DNA of 64,000 nucleotides from Pyronema omphalodes (Eukaryota; Ascomycota; Pezizomycetes; Pezizales; Pyronemataceae). The stretch is taken from contig JAJJXM010000013.1 in assembly GCA_024516155.1 (NCBI GenBank), positions 62,001 to 126,000 of the forward strand, given 5' to 3'. Shown in pieces: positions 23,169-33,914 of the stretch (positions within the stretch are counted from its first letter, which is position 1; each line of letters opens with the position of its first letter). The notes below the pieces were generated by a model. The model did no database searches. It saw only the letters and a list, made by a program, of their open reading frames with translations, and was not told the DNA's origin. The position numbers and the translations under genes were made by a program.

Positions 23169-24196
23169 AGTCCAGCCCAGGGGGGTTAGTATCAAAGTCG
23201 AGGCGCTCATAGACATTCTTCTTACTGAACATGAGAATGAGATGGATAAGGATAATATAGCGGCGTTTTCTGGATTGGTGTTTGTACAACAAACAGCTGG
23301 TACCTTGGCTTTTACGGAGATTCTCAAGCACCACGCACGCACAAAACGGATATTTAAGCCTGGTGCGATGACGGATTCTAGTGGCTTAGGGTTATTAGAT
23401 AAGAGTAGAAACAAGCGTCAACAATCAACTCTCCAGGATTTCCGAACGGGAAAAAAGAATCTTATTTTATTATCTCAACCTCAGTCATCGAGGAGAGACT
23501 AGATATCCAGGACTGCCACTTGGTTGTTTGCTTTGAACCACCAACGAACTTGAAGAGCTTCGTTCAACGACGTGGAAGGGCGTGGAGAAAGGAGATTTCT
23601 TATATCATCATGTACCCTCGTGGTACCACACAAACGAAATCTAGTGACTTTGAAATCTTGGAAGAACAGATGAAAGAACTCTACAGAGATCAGTCGAGAC
23701 AAGTGGACTTAGATACTGAATGGGAGTACGATGATAAAGATTGTGAGGAGGGACATGACAAGGTTTACCGGATTGAAAACACCGGGTATGTGACTGCCTA
23801 TTTCCATAATTCATGTAATTTTGCTACCGTTTTAATATCAGGGCTGTCCTCACAATGGAAAGTTCTATTCCTCATCTTTACCATTTTTGTGCATGCCTTC
23901 CACCTCAGGAGTTCGTGGATTTACGACCTCAGTTCCAGACAACCAAGTCTGTAGGCATCGATGCTAGAGTATCATGGGAGGCAGAAGTCGTCTGGCCAAA
24001 CTCCATCCATCCCGATATTCGGTGATTTAATACAACTGAAGCCTGGCACACCGAAAAATGGGCAAAGCGTGACGTTACCTTCGCTGCATATATGAAGCTT
24101 CATCAGCTCGGCAATTGGACGATAACCTGATGCCTCTTGGAAAAGGAGACCGTGTACCTATGCAAGAAGCTCAAAAGAGAGCCTCTAGAGCGACTG
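23169..24196 (+). pseudogene. Dicer-like pseudogene, 5' remnant (helicase C and dimerisation domain)
   Basis: Dicer cuts double-stranded RNA to small RNAs in RNA silencing. The remnant starts in the helicase C-terminal domain (AFSGLVFVQQTAGTLAF), runs through the motif V/VI region in a shifted frame (SVIEERLDIQDCHLVV; FVQRRGRAWRKE, where fungal Dicers have EEGLD and RGRAR) and enters the dimerisation fold after a 56-nt intron at 23786-23841 that restores NTGAVLTMESS. It continues as PPQEFVDLRPQFQ and AWHTEKWAKRDVTFAAYMKL before the copia element. The N-terminal DExD domain is missing; a frameshift near 23490 and a stop near 24024 make it non-functional. Confidence 0.75.
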
Positions 24197-24201
24197 TAGA
24201 T
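24197..24201 (+). repeat. Target-site duplication of the copia element, left copy
   Basis: TAGAT, repeated at 29789-29793 right after the other LTR. Confidence 0.8.
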
Positions 24202-24361
24202 TGTCGGAAGGAAGACGAGAGGCACGAGGAGAGAACGGTGGAAGTGGAGAACGAGAAACAGTTGATGTATTGAGTGAAGAACCATTTCCACCGGAAGCAC
24301 AGCAAGCTAATATAGCACCTAGTAACCCTAGCCCACACCGGCCTTAGGCGTCACTTCAACA
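24202..24361 (-). repeat. Copia 3' LTR (left), 160 bp
   Basis: Begins TGTCGGAAGG and ends CACTTCAACA on the plus strand. A G-rich minus-strand tract just inside (reverse complement of 24362-24368) is the likely polypurine tract. Confidence 0.85.
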
Positions 24362-24727
24362 CACCCCCTCGCCAAAGGCAAGGTGTGAAAACATAATAAA
24401 ATCCAGCAAATACACAGAAGAAATACCCGAAAAAATGTAGCCATCATAACCAATCAATCCATCCATAATACGACCCAGTAATCCATAGCAATAACCCGTA
24501 ACACCAGTAACCCAACCAGAAAGAACAAAACATCCATATACCATAAATCAGAAAAATTCCCTGCAGAGCAAAACCCAATTCCAAACCAAACACCATGATC
24601 ATAAAGCCAGCACACCCCCTCTTTCCATATCCCATATCCGACAAAACCATATCCATCCAGACACACGTCATCAAGAACTTGGCGCAGGCACCGACCTTCG
24701 GTCGATCACCCCCTTTTGCCGGATACC

Positions 24728-26415
24728 TTAAGGTGAGGTTTCCATTCCGAGAAGACGAATTGCATTTGAGTGATTAGGGCTGTTGAGCGGTTTCGTAAGT
24801 ACGTCGGCCACGTTTTCCTTAGAGGCGACGTATGTGGATCTCACGGATCCTCGTTTGACTTCGTCGAGAACATGATGAAATTTGACCGCAATGTGTTTTG
24901 TTTTTGCTTTGATGACACCTGACTTTAGCAGCGTTAGGGCACCTTGGTTGTCGCAAAACACTTCGGTCGCATTTTCGTTTGTCGAGATTTTGGTGTCAAT
25001 CATAAGTTGTCGTAGCCACAATGCGTCTCTGGTGGCCTCACTGCAGGCGATGTATTCAGCCTCCAAGGTTGATAAGGCTACCACCGACTGCTTTTTGGCT
25101 GACCAGTTGATTAGACCTGTCGCGCCGGGTGCGAGGATTGCACAACCACCAATGCTCTTTCTACCTTTGGAGTTTCCTGCCCAGTCGCTCTCGCTGTAGA
25201 TACGGACTTGATCTGATCGAAGGTCGTTGTCGCGGCGATAGATGATAGATAAGTTGATCGATCCTTTCAGGTAACGGAGCACACGACGGGCAGCGGTGAG
25301 ATGCATGTTCAACGGAGATTGATTGTATCGTGATAGAGCAGTAACCGAGTAGGCAATGTCGGGTCTTGTTCCAATAGCCGCATACATCAGAGAGCCCACC
25401 ATTGAGAGGTAACGCAAGCGATCTGACGGAGAGGCTTTGGAGTCACTACAGATGACATTTTCCAAGTCCACATTTGGGTCCATCGGGCTGAACACCGGTG
25501 TGCAATCCATCAAAGAGAATCTTTGGAGGACAGTTTTGATGTAGCCTTTTTGACTCAGGGCGATACTGCCATCAGGTAAGTACTCGATTTCCAGACCAAG
25601 GAAGCGAGAGGCACGGCCAAGGTCCGTCATCTTGTACTTAGAGCTGAGTGCGAGTTTGATCCTGTCTCCTAAGCGATCCGGAGTGGTATTGAAGATAAGA
25701 ATGTCATCCACATAGAGCAGCAGTAGCACCCCCTCAAGAACATAGAGGTTCGGGTCCGCAGAGGACTGGACGAAGCCGAGAGAGAGGAGATACTCATTGA
25801 TTTCCTGCCACCACAGACGGGGGGCTTGTTTTAATCCATAAAGAGCTTTCTGTAAGCGCACAATAGATGACTTTTCCAAACGCGTATCCAACCAGTCAAT
25901 GCCTTGGGGCATAGCCATATACGTGCAGTCATTGTCAATGGCGGGTTAAGAAACGCCGTAACAACATCCATTTGGTCTATTGTCCAGTTGTGCGATGCTG
26001 CTAAACTCAGGAGGTATCGTAAGGTTGCCATCTTGGACACCGGTGCATATGTCTCGTCATAGTCGACACCGGGAACTTGTTCGTAGCCTTTGATAACTAG
26101 GCGGGCCTTGTACTTTCTCGAACCATTCGCATTCTGTTTCGTCTTGTAGATCCATCTGCATTTAAGTGACTTGCATCCGAACGGGAGAGATATGGGGGTA
26201 TCTGTTTGCGGAGAGCTAGACGAAGCAGGTGAGAGGGTGGAGCCGGCAAAAGCTTGGAAGGTTTGATTTTCGAGAAGAGAATCCCATTCCTGTTGCATCG
26301 CAGCCTTCCAATGCTCACTATCCGGACTGTTAATGGCAGCATTATATGTGAGAGGGTCGCAGTCAGCATAAGCGGAGCATTCGGGGTCATCGACATCAGT
26401 GTCTTCAATAGTCAT
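24728..26415 (-). pseudogene. Copia Pol part 2: reverse transcriptase and RNase H (one frameshift)
   Basis: RT begins AMQQEWDSLLENQTFQ and CRWIYKTKQNANGSRKYKAR, reaches DQMDVVTAFLNPPL, then a frameshift near 25920 and continues KALYGLKQAPRLWW, YVDDILIF, RNase H with ESDWAGNS, STLEAEYIAC, FCDNQGALTL and KHIAVKFHHV. Catalytic residues look intact apart from the shift. It ends GMETSP at 24728. Confidence 0.75.
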
Positions 26416-26960
26416 TGATTTTACGAAGTTCGATATAAATAGCGAGGCTTGTTGTTCTGAAGAAACGACACATCGGTGTAGAATTTCGCGTTTTCAGTGT
26501 TGTCTCTTTTGGGAGCAGGAGCGGAGGTGACCACCTGCACGACTGGGCAATCACCTAAATGGCAAGATTAGAACAGTGTTAAAGGTGAAGAGCAGAACAA
26601 GAAACTTAGGCTCGAAAAAGTTACGGAAGGAAACAGAAGTGAAACTTTTAATCAGACAAGCTGAGCACCTCTTCTCTCATAGCGGGGAAGTTCTTGAAGA
26701 AAGACTTTTGAGAAAGCAGAAAGAAACGGAAAACACTGAACGGAATGATGAGAGATGTGGCTCTAAGAGCCTGCGTCCTCCAGGCGCACAAATTTTCATT
26801 ACTCAACTGAATTGAGCACCAACCATTCGGGGAGTGGTAGGTCAGACACGGGAGCGAGGGGTGGACAGAGGACGGAGGAAAAGAAAGAACGAAAGAGCGG
26901 AAAGAAGAACGGAAAGAGAAACGGAAAAGGGGGAAAAGGGAAAACATGCGGAAACATACT
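26416..26960 (-). other. Copia spacer between integrase and RT, possible intron
   Basis: About 400 nt with no copia homology, including a Pro/Phe-rich low-complexity stretch. GAAA|GTATGT at about 26958 could be a donor and TTCTAAT...TTTAG near 26556 an acceptor, which would remove it from the Pol message; the reading frame downstream does not clearly confirm this. Confidence 0.3.
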
Positions 26961-26986
26961 TTCTGTGGGCTGCCCTGAGTCTGCCA

Positions 26987-28561
26987 TCAAAATGTCCTCT
27001 GCCTCATCTTTGGCCGGATCTGGTAAGAGATCCAAAGCTGCTTGAATTTCACAGTGTTCTTGTGACGAAACCAGGGTGGAAGAGTCAAACGAATTGACAT
27101 CTTCAACAAAGACAACACTTGAAGCAAGGCAAATACGCTTGGTAGAGAAGTCGTAGATGCCCAGATCTTCGTTGTGTTGGGTGCATATCCAACCATTGCA
27201 CATGGTAGCGAACGAGGGCCCCAGTTTTTGTCAGTGCGCTGAGCCGGAGGGATGTGTTGATAGACAAGACAACCGAAGCGGCGAAGGTGGTCGATCTGGG
27301 GAGAGGAACCGCGAAGAGTTTCAACAGGAGATTTAAAATTCGGTAGAGACGCAGAGGGAGTAATCGAGTGTAGATATGCTGCGGTATTGATGGCCTCGGC
27401 CCAGAGAAAATGCGGTAGGTGTGAATCGAGAAGCATACAGCGCGCCTTGGTGTTAAGAGTCTGGATCATGCGCTCCGCGGTACCATTTTTATGCTGCGTG
27501 TAAGGAGGAGCGGGTTCGAACGAGATGCCCGCTAGATCCAGGAGATCACGGAATTGTTGGTTGTTAAACTCACCAGTGCCATTGTCACAACGTAGATGTT
27601 TGACAGTGTAGCCTTGATTATTTACCCAAGCCAGAAATTTCCGGAAGACAGGCAGTATACAGTCGGTGGATTTTGAGTTCAGGAAATAGACCTTAACCCA
27701 CCTAGTGAAGTCATCGATATACACAATGTAGTAGCGAGATTTCCCTAGGGAGGTGGTCGACATAGGACCACAGACATCCGAGTGAACTAGTTCGAAAGGA
27801 ATCGTCGAGCGAGTTGTCGGAGTTCGAATAACAGACTGGCGCTGTTTGGCAAGGACACAAGGTTCGCAGTGGTCAGGCATGTCGCGCTCCGAGATGTTTT
27901 TGTTTCCTAGGAGTTGTTTCAGGGATTCGAAATGTAGATGTCCGAGTCGCCGATGCCACGTGAGGGCAGAATTCGAGGACTGGGATTGGTGAAACTGACG
28001 ATTTAGAACTCGAAGGGTCTGTTTAACAGGTCGAGGTCGTTCTAGGGGAAGCATTTCGGAGAGCGGTGCCGGAGTAGGTACAGGGGCTTGTGCTTCTGTT
28101 GTAGGTGTAGACGTAACACGACCCGAGCGTGTAGTAACTAAAACGGTGGGATCATCTTGGGTCCACCGATAAAGGTCATCTTGCATCGTAGCAAGGATAA
28201 CAGTTGTGTCCGTAGTATCAGAGACAACGCAGCAATTGTTAGACATTTTTGTGGACCAGCCACATTTGTCAAATAAAGGAATAGAAAATAAAGAAAAACG
28301 GAAAACAGGAACAAGAAGGGCTGTAACAGAATGGGAGTTTGACAGACAGATCGTGCCTTTTGAAGAGGCGCTGACTGTGGAATTGTCACCCAGTCTGATG
28401 GAAACGGGAGGACAAGAAGCAAGAGAGGAAGGAACAAACAGAGAGGAATTGTTGCAGAAATGGTGGGTGGCTCCGGAATCAAGAATCCAAATGGAGTCAG
28501 CTGAAGAGGCAGAGTGCGCGGAAAGTAGAACATCTGCCGTGAGTGTAGTAGACACGGGGAG
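26987..28561 (-). CDS. Copia Pol part 1: protease and integrase
   Basis: Same frame as Gag, separated by a single TGA. Protease signature WILDSGATHHFCNN; GAG-pre-integrase HHCC (HRRLGHLHFESL; CEPCVLAKQ); integrase core with VHSDVCGPM, LRCDNGTGEF and NGTAERMIQTL supplying the D,D,E triad. Near 27160 the frame shifts: the true continuation (IYDFSTKRICLASSVVFVED) is in the next phase, so the 26987 end is an artefact of that shift. Without readthrough or repair of the TGA this product is not made. Confidence 0.7.
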   Translation of the reverse strand, partial: LPVSTTLTADVLLSAHSASSADSIWILDSGATHHFCNNSSLFVPSSLASCPPVSIRLGDNSTVSASSKGTICLSNSHSVTALLVPVFRFSLFSIPLFDKCGWSTKMSNNCCVVSDTTDTTVILATMQDDLYRWTQDDPTVLVTTRSGRVTSTPTTEAQAPVPTPAPLSEMLPLERPRPVKQTLRVLNRQFHQSQSSNSALTWHRRLGHLHFESLKQLLGNKNISERDMPDHCEPCVLAKQRQSVIRTPTTRSTIPFELVHSDVCGPMSTTSLGKSRYYIVYIDDFTRWVKVYFLNSKSTDCILPVFRKFLAWVNNQGYTVKHLRCDNGTGEFNNQQFRDLLDLAGISFEPAPPYTQHKNGTAERMIQTLNTKARCMLLDSHLPHFLWAEAINTAAYLHSITPSASLPNFKSPVETLRGSSPQIDHLRRFGCLVYQHIPPAQRTDKNWGPRSLPCAMVGYAPNTTKIWASTTSLPSVFALLQVLSLLKMSIRLTLPPWFRHKNTVKFKQLWISYQIRPKMRQRTF

Positions 28562-29503
28562 TCAAAGGGCAAGGTCATCGTCACCTTGAGTGGCAACGTT
28601 TGCACGTCCCCTGTTCCTAGCAGTCATTTCTTTAGCACGCTGGCCATTTTTCCGGATGGCACAATCAAGAGCAACATGTCCTCTTTCACCACAATGATGA
28701 CACATCAGGTTGGTTTTGTTGTTCGAGGGACCTGGGTTGTCGTTGTCAGATCGTTTGCGCTTGTTTCCATTGTTGTTATTGTTATAGTTATTGTTGTTGT
28801 TAGGCTTCTTGAAACAATCCTTGGTATTGTGGTTGTTCTTTGAGCAGTGTGTACACCATCGTCTACCTTTACCAATGGCGGCACTGAAAGCTTCACCAAG
28901 AGAACCAACGCCGTGGGATTTGTTGATTCCTAGCGTGGTGTTGTATGCAAAGATCCGGTGAGTAAGCGCGTCCAGGGTAAGAACCTGGTTCTCGAGCTGT
29001 AGGCGCAAGAGTGAGTATTGAGCAGGCATGTTGGTAATGACGTGGTCAACAAGGGCTTCTTCGGTAATGGCGCTCGCCGTGTTAGCAAGTTGCAATCGTA
29101 TAACCTGTAGACGAGCAATCCAGGAGTCCATAGTCTCGTTAGCAGTGGGTATGCACCGATTAAACTGGGCGCGAAGGTTCCGTTGGCCACCGAGATCTTG
29201 AGCGTTGTTGAATTTGAGTTCGAGGGCACGCCAGATTTCAGGAGCTGTCTTCGTCGAGTCAATGTGTTCTTGAATCAACTCGCTTGTCGACTCGATAATC
29301 ATTAGGCGCGCTTCCTTTGCCTTGTTGTTCCAGGCTTTCCTTTGACCTGCATGGTCTGGGAAGGGTTCGATACCAAGCACAATGTTGAGAGCCTCGATGG
29401 AGTCAATAAGGGGAAGGATCCTCTTCCTCCACGTCGAGTAATTTCCCGAGGTGAGCTTAGCGAAGCTCGCCCCTTTCTTAGAATTAACATAAACGTCAGT
29501 CAT
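28562..29503 (-). CDS. Copia Gag
   Basis: 313 codons from ATG at 29503-29501 (MTDVYVNSKKGASFAKLTSG). It carries the copia Gag fold region (NYSTWRKRILPLIDSIEAL; LVDHVITNMPAQY) and a zinc knuckle CHHCGERGHVALDC near residues 265-280, after an Asn-rich stretch. Gag packages the element RNA into virus-like particles. The frame ends at TGA (28564-28562), and Pol continues in the same frame directly after. Confidence 0.8.
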   Translation of the reverse strand: MTDVYVNSKKGASFAKLTSGNYSTWRKRILPLIDSIEALNIVLGIEPFPDHAGQRKAWNNKAKEARLMIIESTSELIQEHIDSTKTAPEIWRALELKFNNAQDLGGQRNLRAQFNRCIPTANETMDSWIARLQVIRLQLANTASAITEEALVDHVITNMPAQYSLLRLQLENQVLTLDALTHRIFAYNTTLGINKSHGVGSLGEAFSAAIGKGRRWCTHCSKNNHNTKDCFKKPNNNNNYNNNNNGNKRKRSDNDNPGPSNNKTNLMCHHCGERGHVALDCAIRKNGQRAKEMTARNRGRANVATQGDDDLAL

Positions 29504-29617
29504 GTTAACAGGAAGGGCGGACGTTTAGGAAGGTTCAAGAAGAAATTAAAGATTAAGGATTAGAAATTAGTAAGAAGATAAATAGAATAAAGACGTTGAG
29601 CGAAACGAAAACGCAGA

Positions 29618-29630
29618 AGGGCTCATAACC
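29618..29630 (-). promoter_or_regulatory. Copia primer binding site, matches the initiator tRNA-Met anticodon arm
   Basis: Directly inside the 5' LTR the minus strand reads GGTTATGAGCCC. This is complementary to GGGCTCATAACC, the anticodon stem-loop sequence of yeast initiator tRNA-Met. Drosophila copia primes from an internal initiator tRNA-Met fragment in the same manner. Confidence 0.65.
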
Positions 29631-29788
29631 TGTCGGAAGGACGAGCAGGCACGAGGAGAGAACGGTGGAAGTGGAGAACGAGAAACAGTTAATGTATTGA
29701 GTGAAGAACCATTTCCACCGGATGCACAGCAAGCTAATATAGCACCTAGTAACCCTAGCCCACACCGGCCTTAGGCGTCACTTCAACA
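29631..29788 (-). repeat. Copia 5' LTR (right), 158 bp
   Basis: Same ends as the left LTR; only a 2-bp indel and a few base changes differ. TAGAT follows at 29789-29793. Confidence 0.85.
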
Positions 29789-30860
29789 TAGATGGTCGGG
29801 ATGACATCTGGCAATCGGTTAATAAATACTGGAGCAGTACAACCGTTGCTATGCTAACAAAATTGAAATGACGTTCTCATCAGGACAAGTTTCCACACTC
29901 GATATTCTACTACCCATCAAGCTTCCTAAAATTCCTGAGCTGAAGCTTTTTTGGTCAACGGCGGAGACTGTTCAGACTAGAATTAGCCAACATGCAAAGA
30001 GTGTTGAGAATACTCCAGAGCTCATCAAGAGAGCTAGAAATGCAACCTTCCGTCTCATTAAAAACCATCATTACAGGGCCTCGGCGGATAAATTAGACTA
30101 CACCTATCTCTTCCTCCCTGGTGAAGGGTCCGGCGAAACATGGGACCAGTTTACAAACGAATCAATTCCAGCACTCGAAGCCTATAAAAGTGGCATTGAA
30201 ATGGGGATTATCAGAGAACACGACGATATTGGAGATAGCTTAGGAGCCTTATATATTTTTGAAAGATGGCGACATGATTTCAATCCTCTTGATTTTCGAG
30301 CAAACTCGAAGGTGAACTTCTAAAGCAACCTATTATGGAGGTTACAAAACTTACTTGACGCCGGGATTTCTTGCATGAGTCCGCTGGTCTCGGCAGAAAG
30401 GTTGACAAGGTGTGCCACATCTTACCAAGTCATCATCGTGTCGACACTCTTCCTTGGAAATATGCTCGTCTTGGGTTACTCTTACCATTCATTGTTGACA
30501 GAGTTGAAAAGACGCTTCTTGCAGCTAGCCTTAGAAGTTACATAAAATTGGACTGGCTACCAATTGAATCGTTGCTGTGTGCAATCACCGCCTCATCTGC
30601 GCAAGATCCAACTGACTACCAGCGCCTTGAATTCCTTGGCGACTCTGTTTTGAAAATGCTCCTAAAGATTATATTCATCGCGTGGGAAGAACTGCGAGAT
30701 GTGCAAATGGAAAAGGTCGCTCGTTGATATCTTTGTTGCCGAATGAAGTTGGCTTTTTGAAGACTTTGAAGGAGGCTAAGGTTCCGGTTGTTGAGTTTGA
30801 GTTCCCGGCAATTTTTTCGCCGGCCGCGGGGTTGTAGTTGGGGATAAATGCTGATTTATA
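29789..30860 (+). pseudogene. Dicer-like pseudogene, 3' remnant (connector and RNase IIIa)
   Basis: Continues the Dicer gene after the copia element: DDIWQSVNKYWS, then LPIKLPKIPELKLFWSTA, LDYTYLFLPGEGSGETWDQF and SIPALEAYKSG match the connector between dimerisation fold and RNase III in fungal Dicers. After a frame change near 30320 come HILPSHHRVDTLPWKYA and the RNase IIIa signature [20 protein letters not shown] (30600-30655). The frame ends near 30727; RNase IIIb and any C-terminal dsRNA-binding domain are not seen. Confidence 0.75.
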
Positions 30861-33090
30861 AACAACAGGGCATATCTTCACGCATACGGTGACATCTGCA
30901 ATGTTGCAGACATTGCGGAATCGATTGTCAGCGGAAATAGGGAATTATTGCATCATATGCCGGATACCTCATGAAAGAGGATAAACGAAAATTTTATCAA
31001 GGAAGTTGTGAACTATTGATTTGGGGTGGGCGAAAATATCTGTTAAGATATTCGGGTGCGCTCTGGTAATGGGGACGAAATGGTTGTTTTTTTTTTACAT
31101 AATTTATGATAGTAATTCCGTTTTGTCAATTTTTCGCTTGTGAATTCAGGGTGGTTGTTGCTTGATCTTTGAATAATTTGCGGAAGATGTTTGCAACGGC
31201 CATTGTTCAGTGAGATTACTTGAAATCGAAACTTTAATTGTGACAATGTTGCATATTTTATGCAAAGGGATAGATCGGGCAACTTTATCACCGTGATGGC
31301 ATAAACCAGGGATAGCCCTCCCGTTGCATAAAAGTTTGGTGGGGGAGGATTATATTTATGCAATTTGTATGGGCAGAATGTACCACAGGGAAGGCAGCGT
31401 CGCACAAGGGATCTCTCCACTTACATTCCCACTTCATGACCGCCGTGTTAGTTCCAATAACGTCTCAGACTAGATTGGAGGTCTACCTCGGTTGTTCTCT
31501 GCAGCCGGGACCTTGGTATATGTGGGGTAATGCCCCGTAGCCCTGCACACTGTACATATGGAATGCTCATGACTGCGTTCGAGTGCTTTGATAAAGGTCC
31601 TTCAAAATTCCGGGGTTTGAGGGTGTGTAGCCGGCGCTGAAGATGCTCGTGACGGCGGACAAAGAGGAATCCCCGGCGTACTGGTCGTGGATTGGTAGAC
31701 TGGAAGTCAGCTCGAACTGAGGTGGAAGTAAGAGCGATGAAAGCAGACAACGGAGAGAACTTGACAGGAAGATAGATCCTGAGGTGGAAGAAGATCGACT
31801 GATCCAGAGGCCACTGTGCCAGAGCAACAATCCCTCAAAGGGTGTAGAAAGGGCCATTCAACGCGTAAAATGTCACGACATCAACAGTGCGAAACATACA
31901 GCTCCGAAAGAGGAAGGGGAGGCTCTATTGACATCGGCATTACCGCGCCAGGTAGTGCCAGAGTCACCCGAAGCAATGCAATGACAAGCAATATCGTGTA
32001 CTTTCCTTACCTTGCGCTCCAAGTCACTGGTAATGGCTGTCAAGCGGCAAAGAATACTCTCTCGTTCGTCTCTTGGGCATAGATCGGGAGGGGCATGAGA
32101 AGACTGAATTGTGGTTGGGACGCGTCGGTGAACGATGTATGCGGCTCTGTGGAAGGCGCACGACGGGCGCTTAGATGATGCAGATACGTACAACCCGGAT
32201 TGGAGGTTGAGCAAAACGAAAAAAAAAGTTGAATGGGATTATTAACGTGAAGGAATTTTGTTCAGAGGCTGACGCCTTGATATCGTTTTCGAGTATGACA
32301 ATCTGGCAGGTCATTATATCGCGGCCCAGAAAATGCCGGGTTCACACACTTTGTGCAGTGAACTGAAGTTGAAGTGTTTACAGTTGACCAATCAAACGAC
32401 ATCGAAAACACGTTTTGCGGAGAACAAGTCATGCCCAATGTGGTCCCAAACACCATGACTCGATGTGCAGCCAAGCAGGAACATTCATAGGAAAAATAAT
32501 TAGACCGTCATGTATGAGTTCCACCTTGCTATGTGATGTTGAACCTCTTAATTGCCTGATCGGCGTGGGATTTGATAAGCATTTGTGAGAACAACTTCAT
32601 CGGGTTGAATATTTACAATAACAATGACAATCAGCATGTGTGGTGTCCATTGTGCGCCAAGACATAACTTCTCATGGAGTCACCAGACTACGACTCACAG
32701 CAAAAAGAATCAGCTATGCTCAAAACTGCAGTGCGGGCGAATGATTGTGACATCGATTAGCGATACACATGGCATAGACACTGCATTTGACATCAAATAT
32801 ACACTGTGGGTTATCACGTGCACCTGGAGATGGAGGAGTATGTACTTCTCAATCTCTAATCCATGGCCTTCGCCAACATTTGCTCCGTGACATGGAATAT
32901 TGACCTCATCACTCCACTCCCCTTTCAAGTTTTGCATCTGTCTTGCTCGGCTTCATTCAGTCATTAATTTGGAGATTTTGGAAACTTTATTCCGCTGCTG
33001 ATTTTGTAAGAACTTCCCCTCACCCTCACTGGCGTATGCTAATGATTACAGGATAATTGCTCAATTTTTCACATTGCTACAGGCCTTATA
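30861..33090. other. Intergenic, no recognised gene
   Basis: Minus-strand frames at 31567-31857 (96 aa, Ser/Leu-rich) and 31873-32214 (113 aa, with a GTAAGG that could be a donor) have no known domain and no duplicate in the window; they are left uncalled. A possible 5' UTR intron (GTAAGAAC, TGCTAATG, TTACAG) lies at about 33006-33051, just before the next gene. Confidence 0.35.
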
Positions 33091-33914
33091 ATGAACTGCA
33101 ACAATTTGTACACCCAAGGGAAAGACTATGAAAATTCCAATCCATGGTCTTTCAACGCCGGGAACTCATCAAACGGTATCAACACACAATTTCACAAAAA
33201 TCACGAAAACGCGTACCAGTCTGTCAGACATTTTGCAGCCAAGGATAAAGGAAAAGCAAAAGCCAACCAAGAATGCAAGTGTTCGAGAGCAATCAAATCC
33301 ATGGAGAATGAGATAACGAAGCCACGGCATACTCCACACACCTTAAGAAACAGAACAGTACCCTACTTTCGGCCAATGATAAGCTGCGTGAGTCCATTGA
33401 CAATATCCAGCCCGAGCACGAGAGACTCTGTGAACGTTACAGGAAACTTCAGAAGATGATTTACGGCATGGAATCTCGGGCTATCGTCTATTCTGATTAC
33501 ATCGACGAGATGAAGGAAGCTCTTGATAAAGGTTAGTGAAACATGACGGAGACAGTAATATTGAGTAATGTTCTGTATCGATGACTGATAAATGCGTCTT
33601 TGAGACAGAACAATCATCCGCCGCACGGCGACTATTGGACCTCGCTCCAACACCTTGGTACTACTTTGATACTCGGGGATACGCCGCCGAGCACAGAATT
33701 CTTCCTCGTCATCAAGACGTTACGGCCCCACCACGATCGATTAGGATGTTCTGGGACTCGGAACAGTAAGTTGTGCTTCAAAACAGCTGATATTTTATAT
33801 CTAGTGGGGAAATAGCAGCTAATCAGATGTTGTTGTAAGGTTCCTATGGCGTGAGGATGAGAACAGGACTTTACACATTGAACCAGAAGTTATCGAGCGA
33901 TTTGCGAATTTCTG
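33091..33914 (+). pseudogene. Three-exon coiled-coil gene with one frameshift
   Basis: Exons 33091-33531, 33609-33765 and 33840-33914; introns 33532-33608 (GTTAGT, CTGAT, ACAG) and 33766-33839 (GTAAGT, GCTAATC, GTAAG) keep one frame across both joins: EALDK|EQSSAARRLLD and MFWDSEQ|FLWREDENR, ending VIERFANF. Exon 1 codes a Gln/Asn/Lys-rich start, then a heptad-rich coil (LKKQNSTLLSANDKL; ERLCERYRKLQKM). A one-base shift near 33315 separates MENEI from EATAYSTHLKKQ; without it the protein would be about 224 aa. No family recognised. Its C-terminal part is duplicated, more decayed, at 55880-56140. Confidence 0.5.

Larger units (their letters stand above)
24202..29788 (-). mobile_element. Ty1/copia LTR retrotransposon inserted in the Dicer-like gene
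   Basis: 5,587 bp with LTRs at both ends (TG...CA), 5-bp TAGAT duplication, a primer binding site next to the right LTR, Gag with a CCHC knuckle and Pol in the copia order protease, integrase, RT, RNase H. Coding runs on the minus strand. The LTRs differ by a few substitutions and a short indel, so the insertion is fairly young, but Pol has one in-frame TGA and two frameshifts. Confidence 0.9.

Noticed and set aside
26576..29563. Plus-strand frames in the copia element
   Set aside because: Antisense to Gag-Pol, low complexity or without domains.
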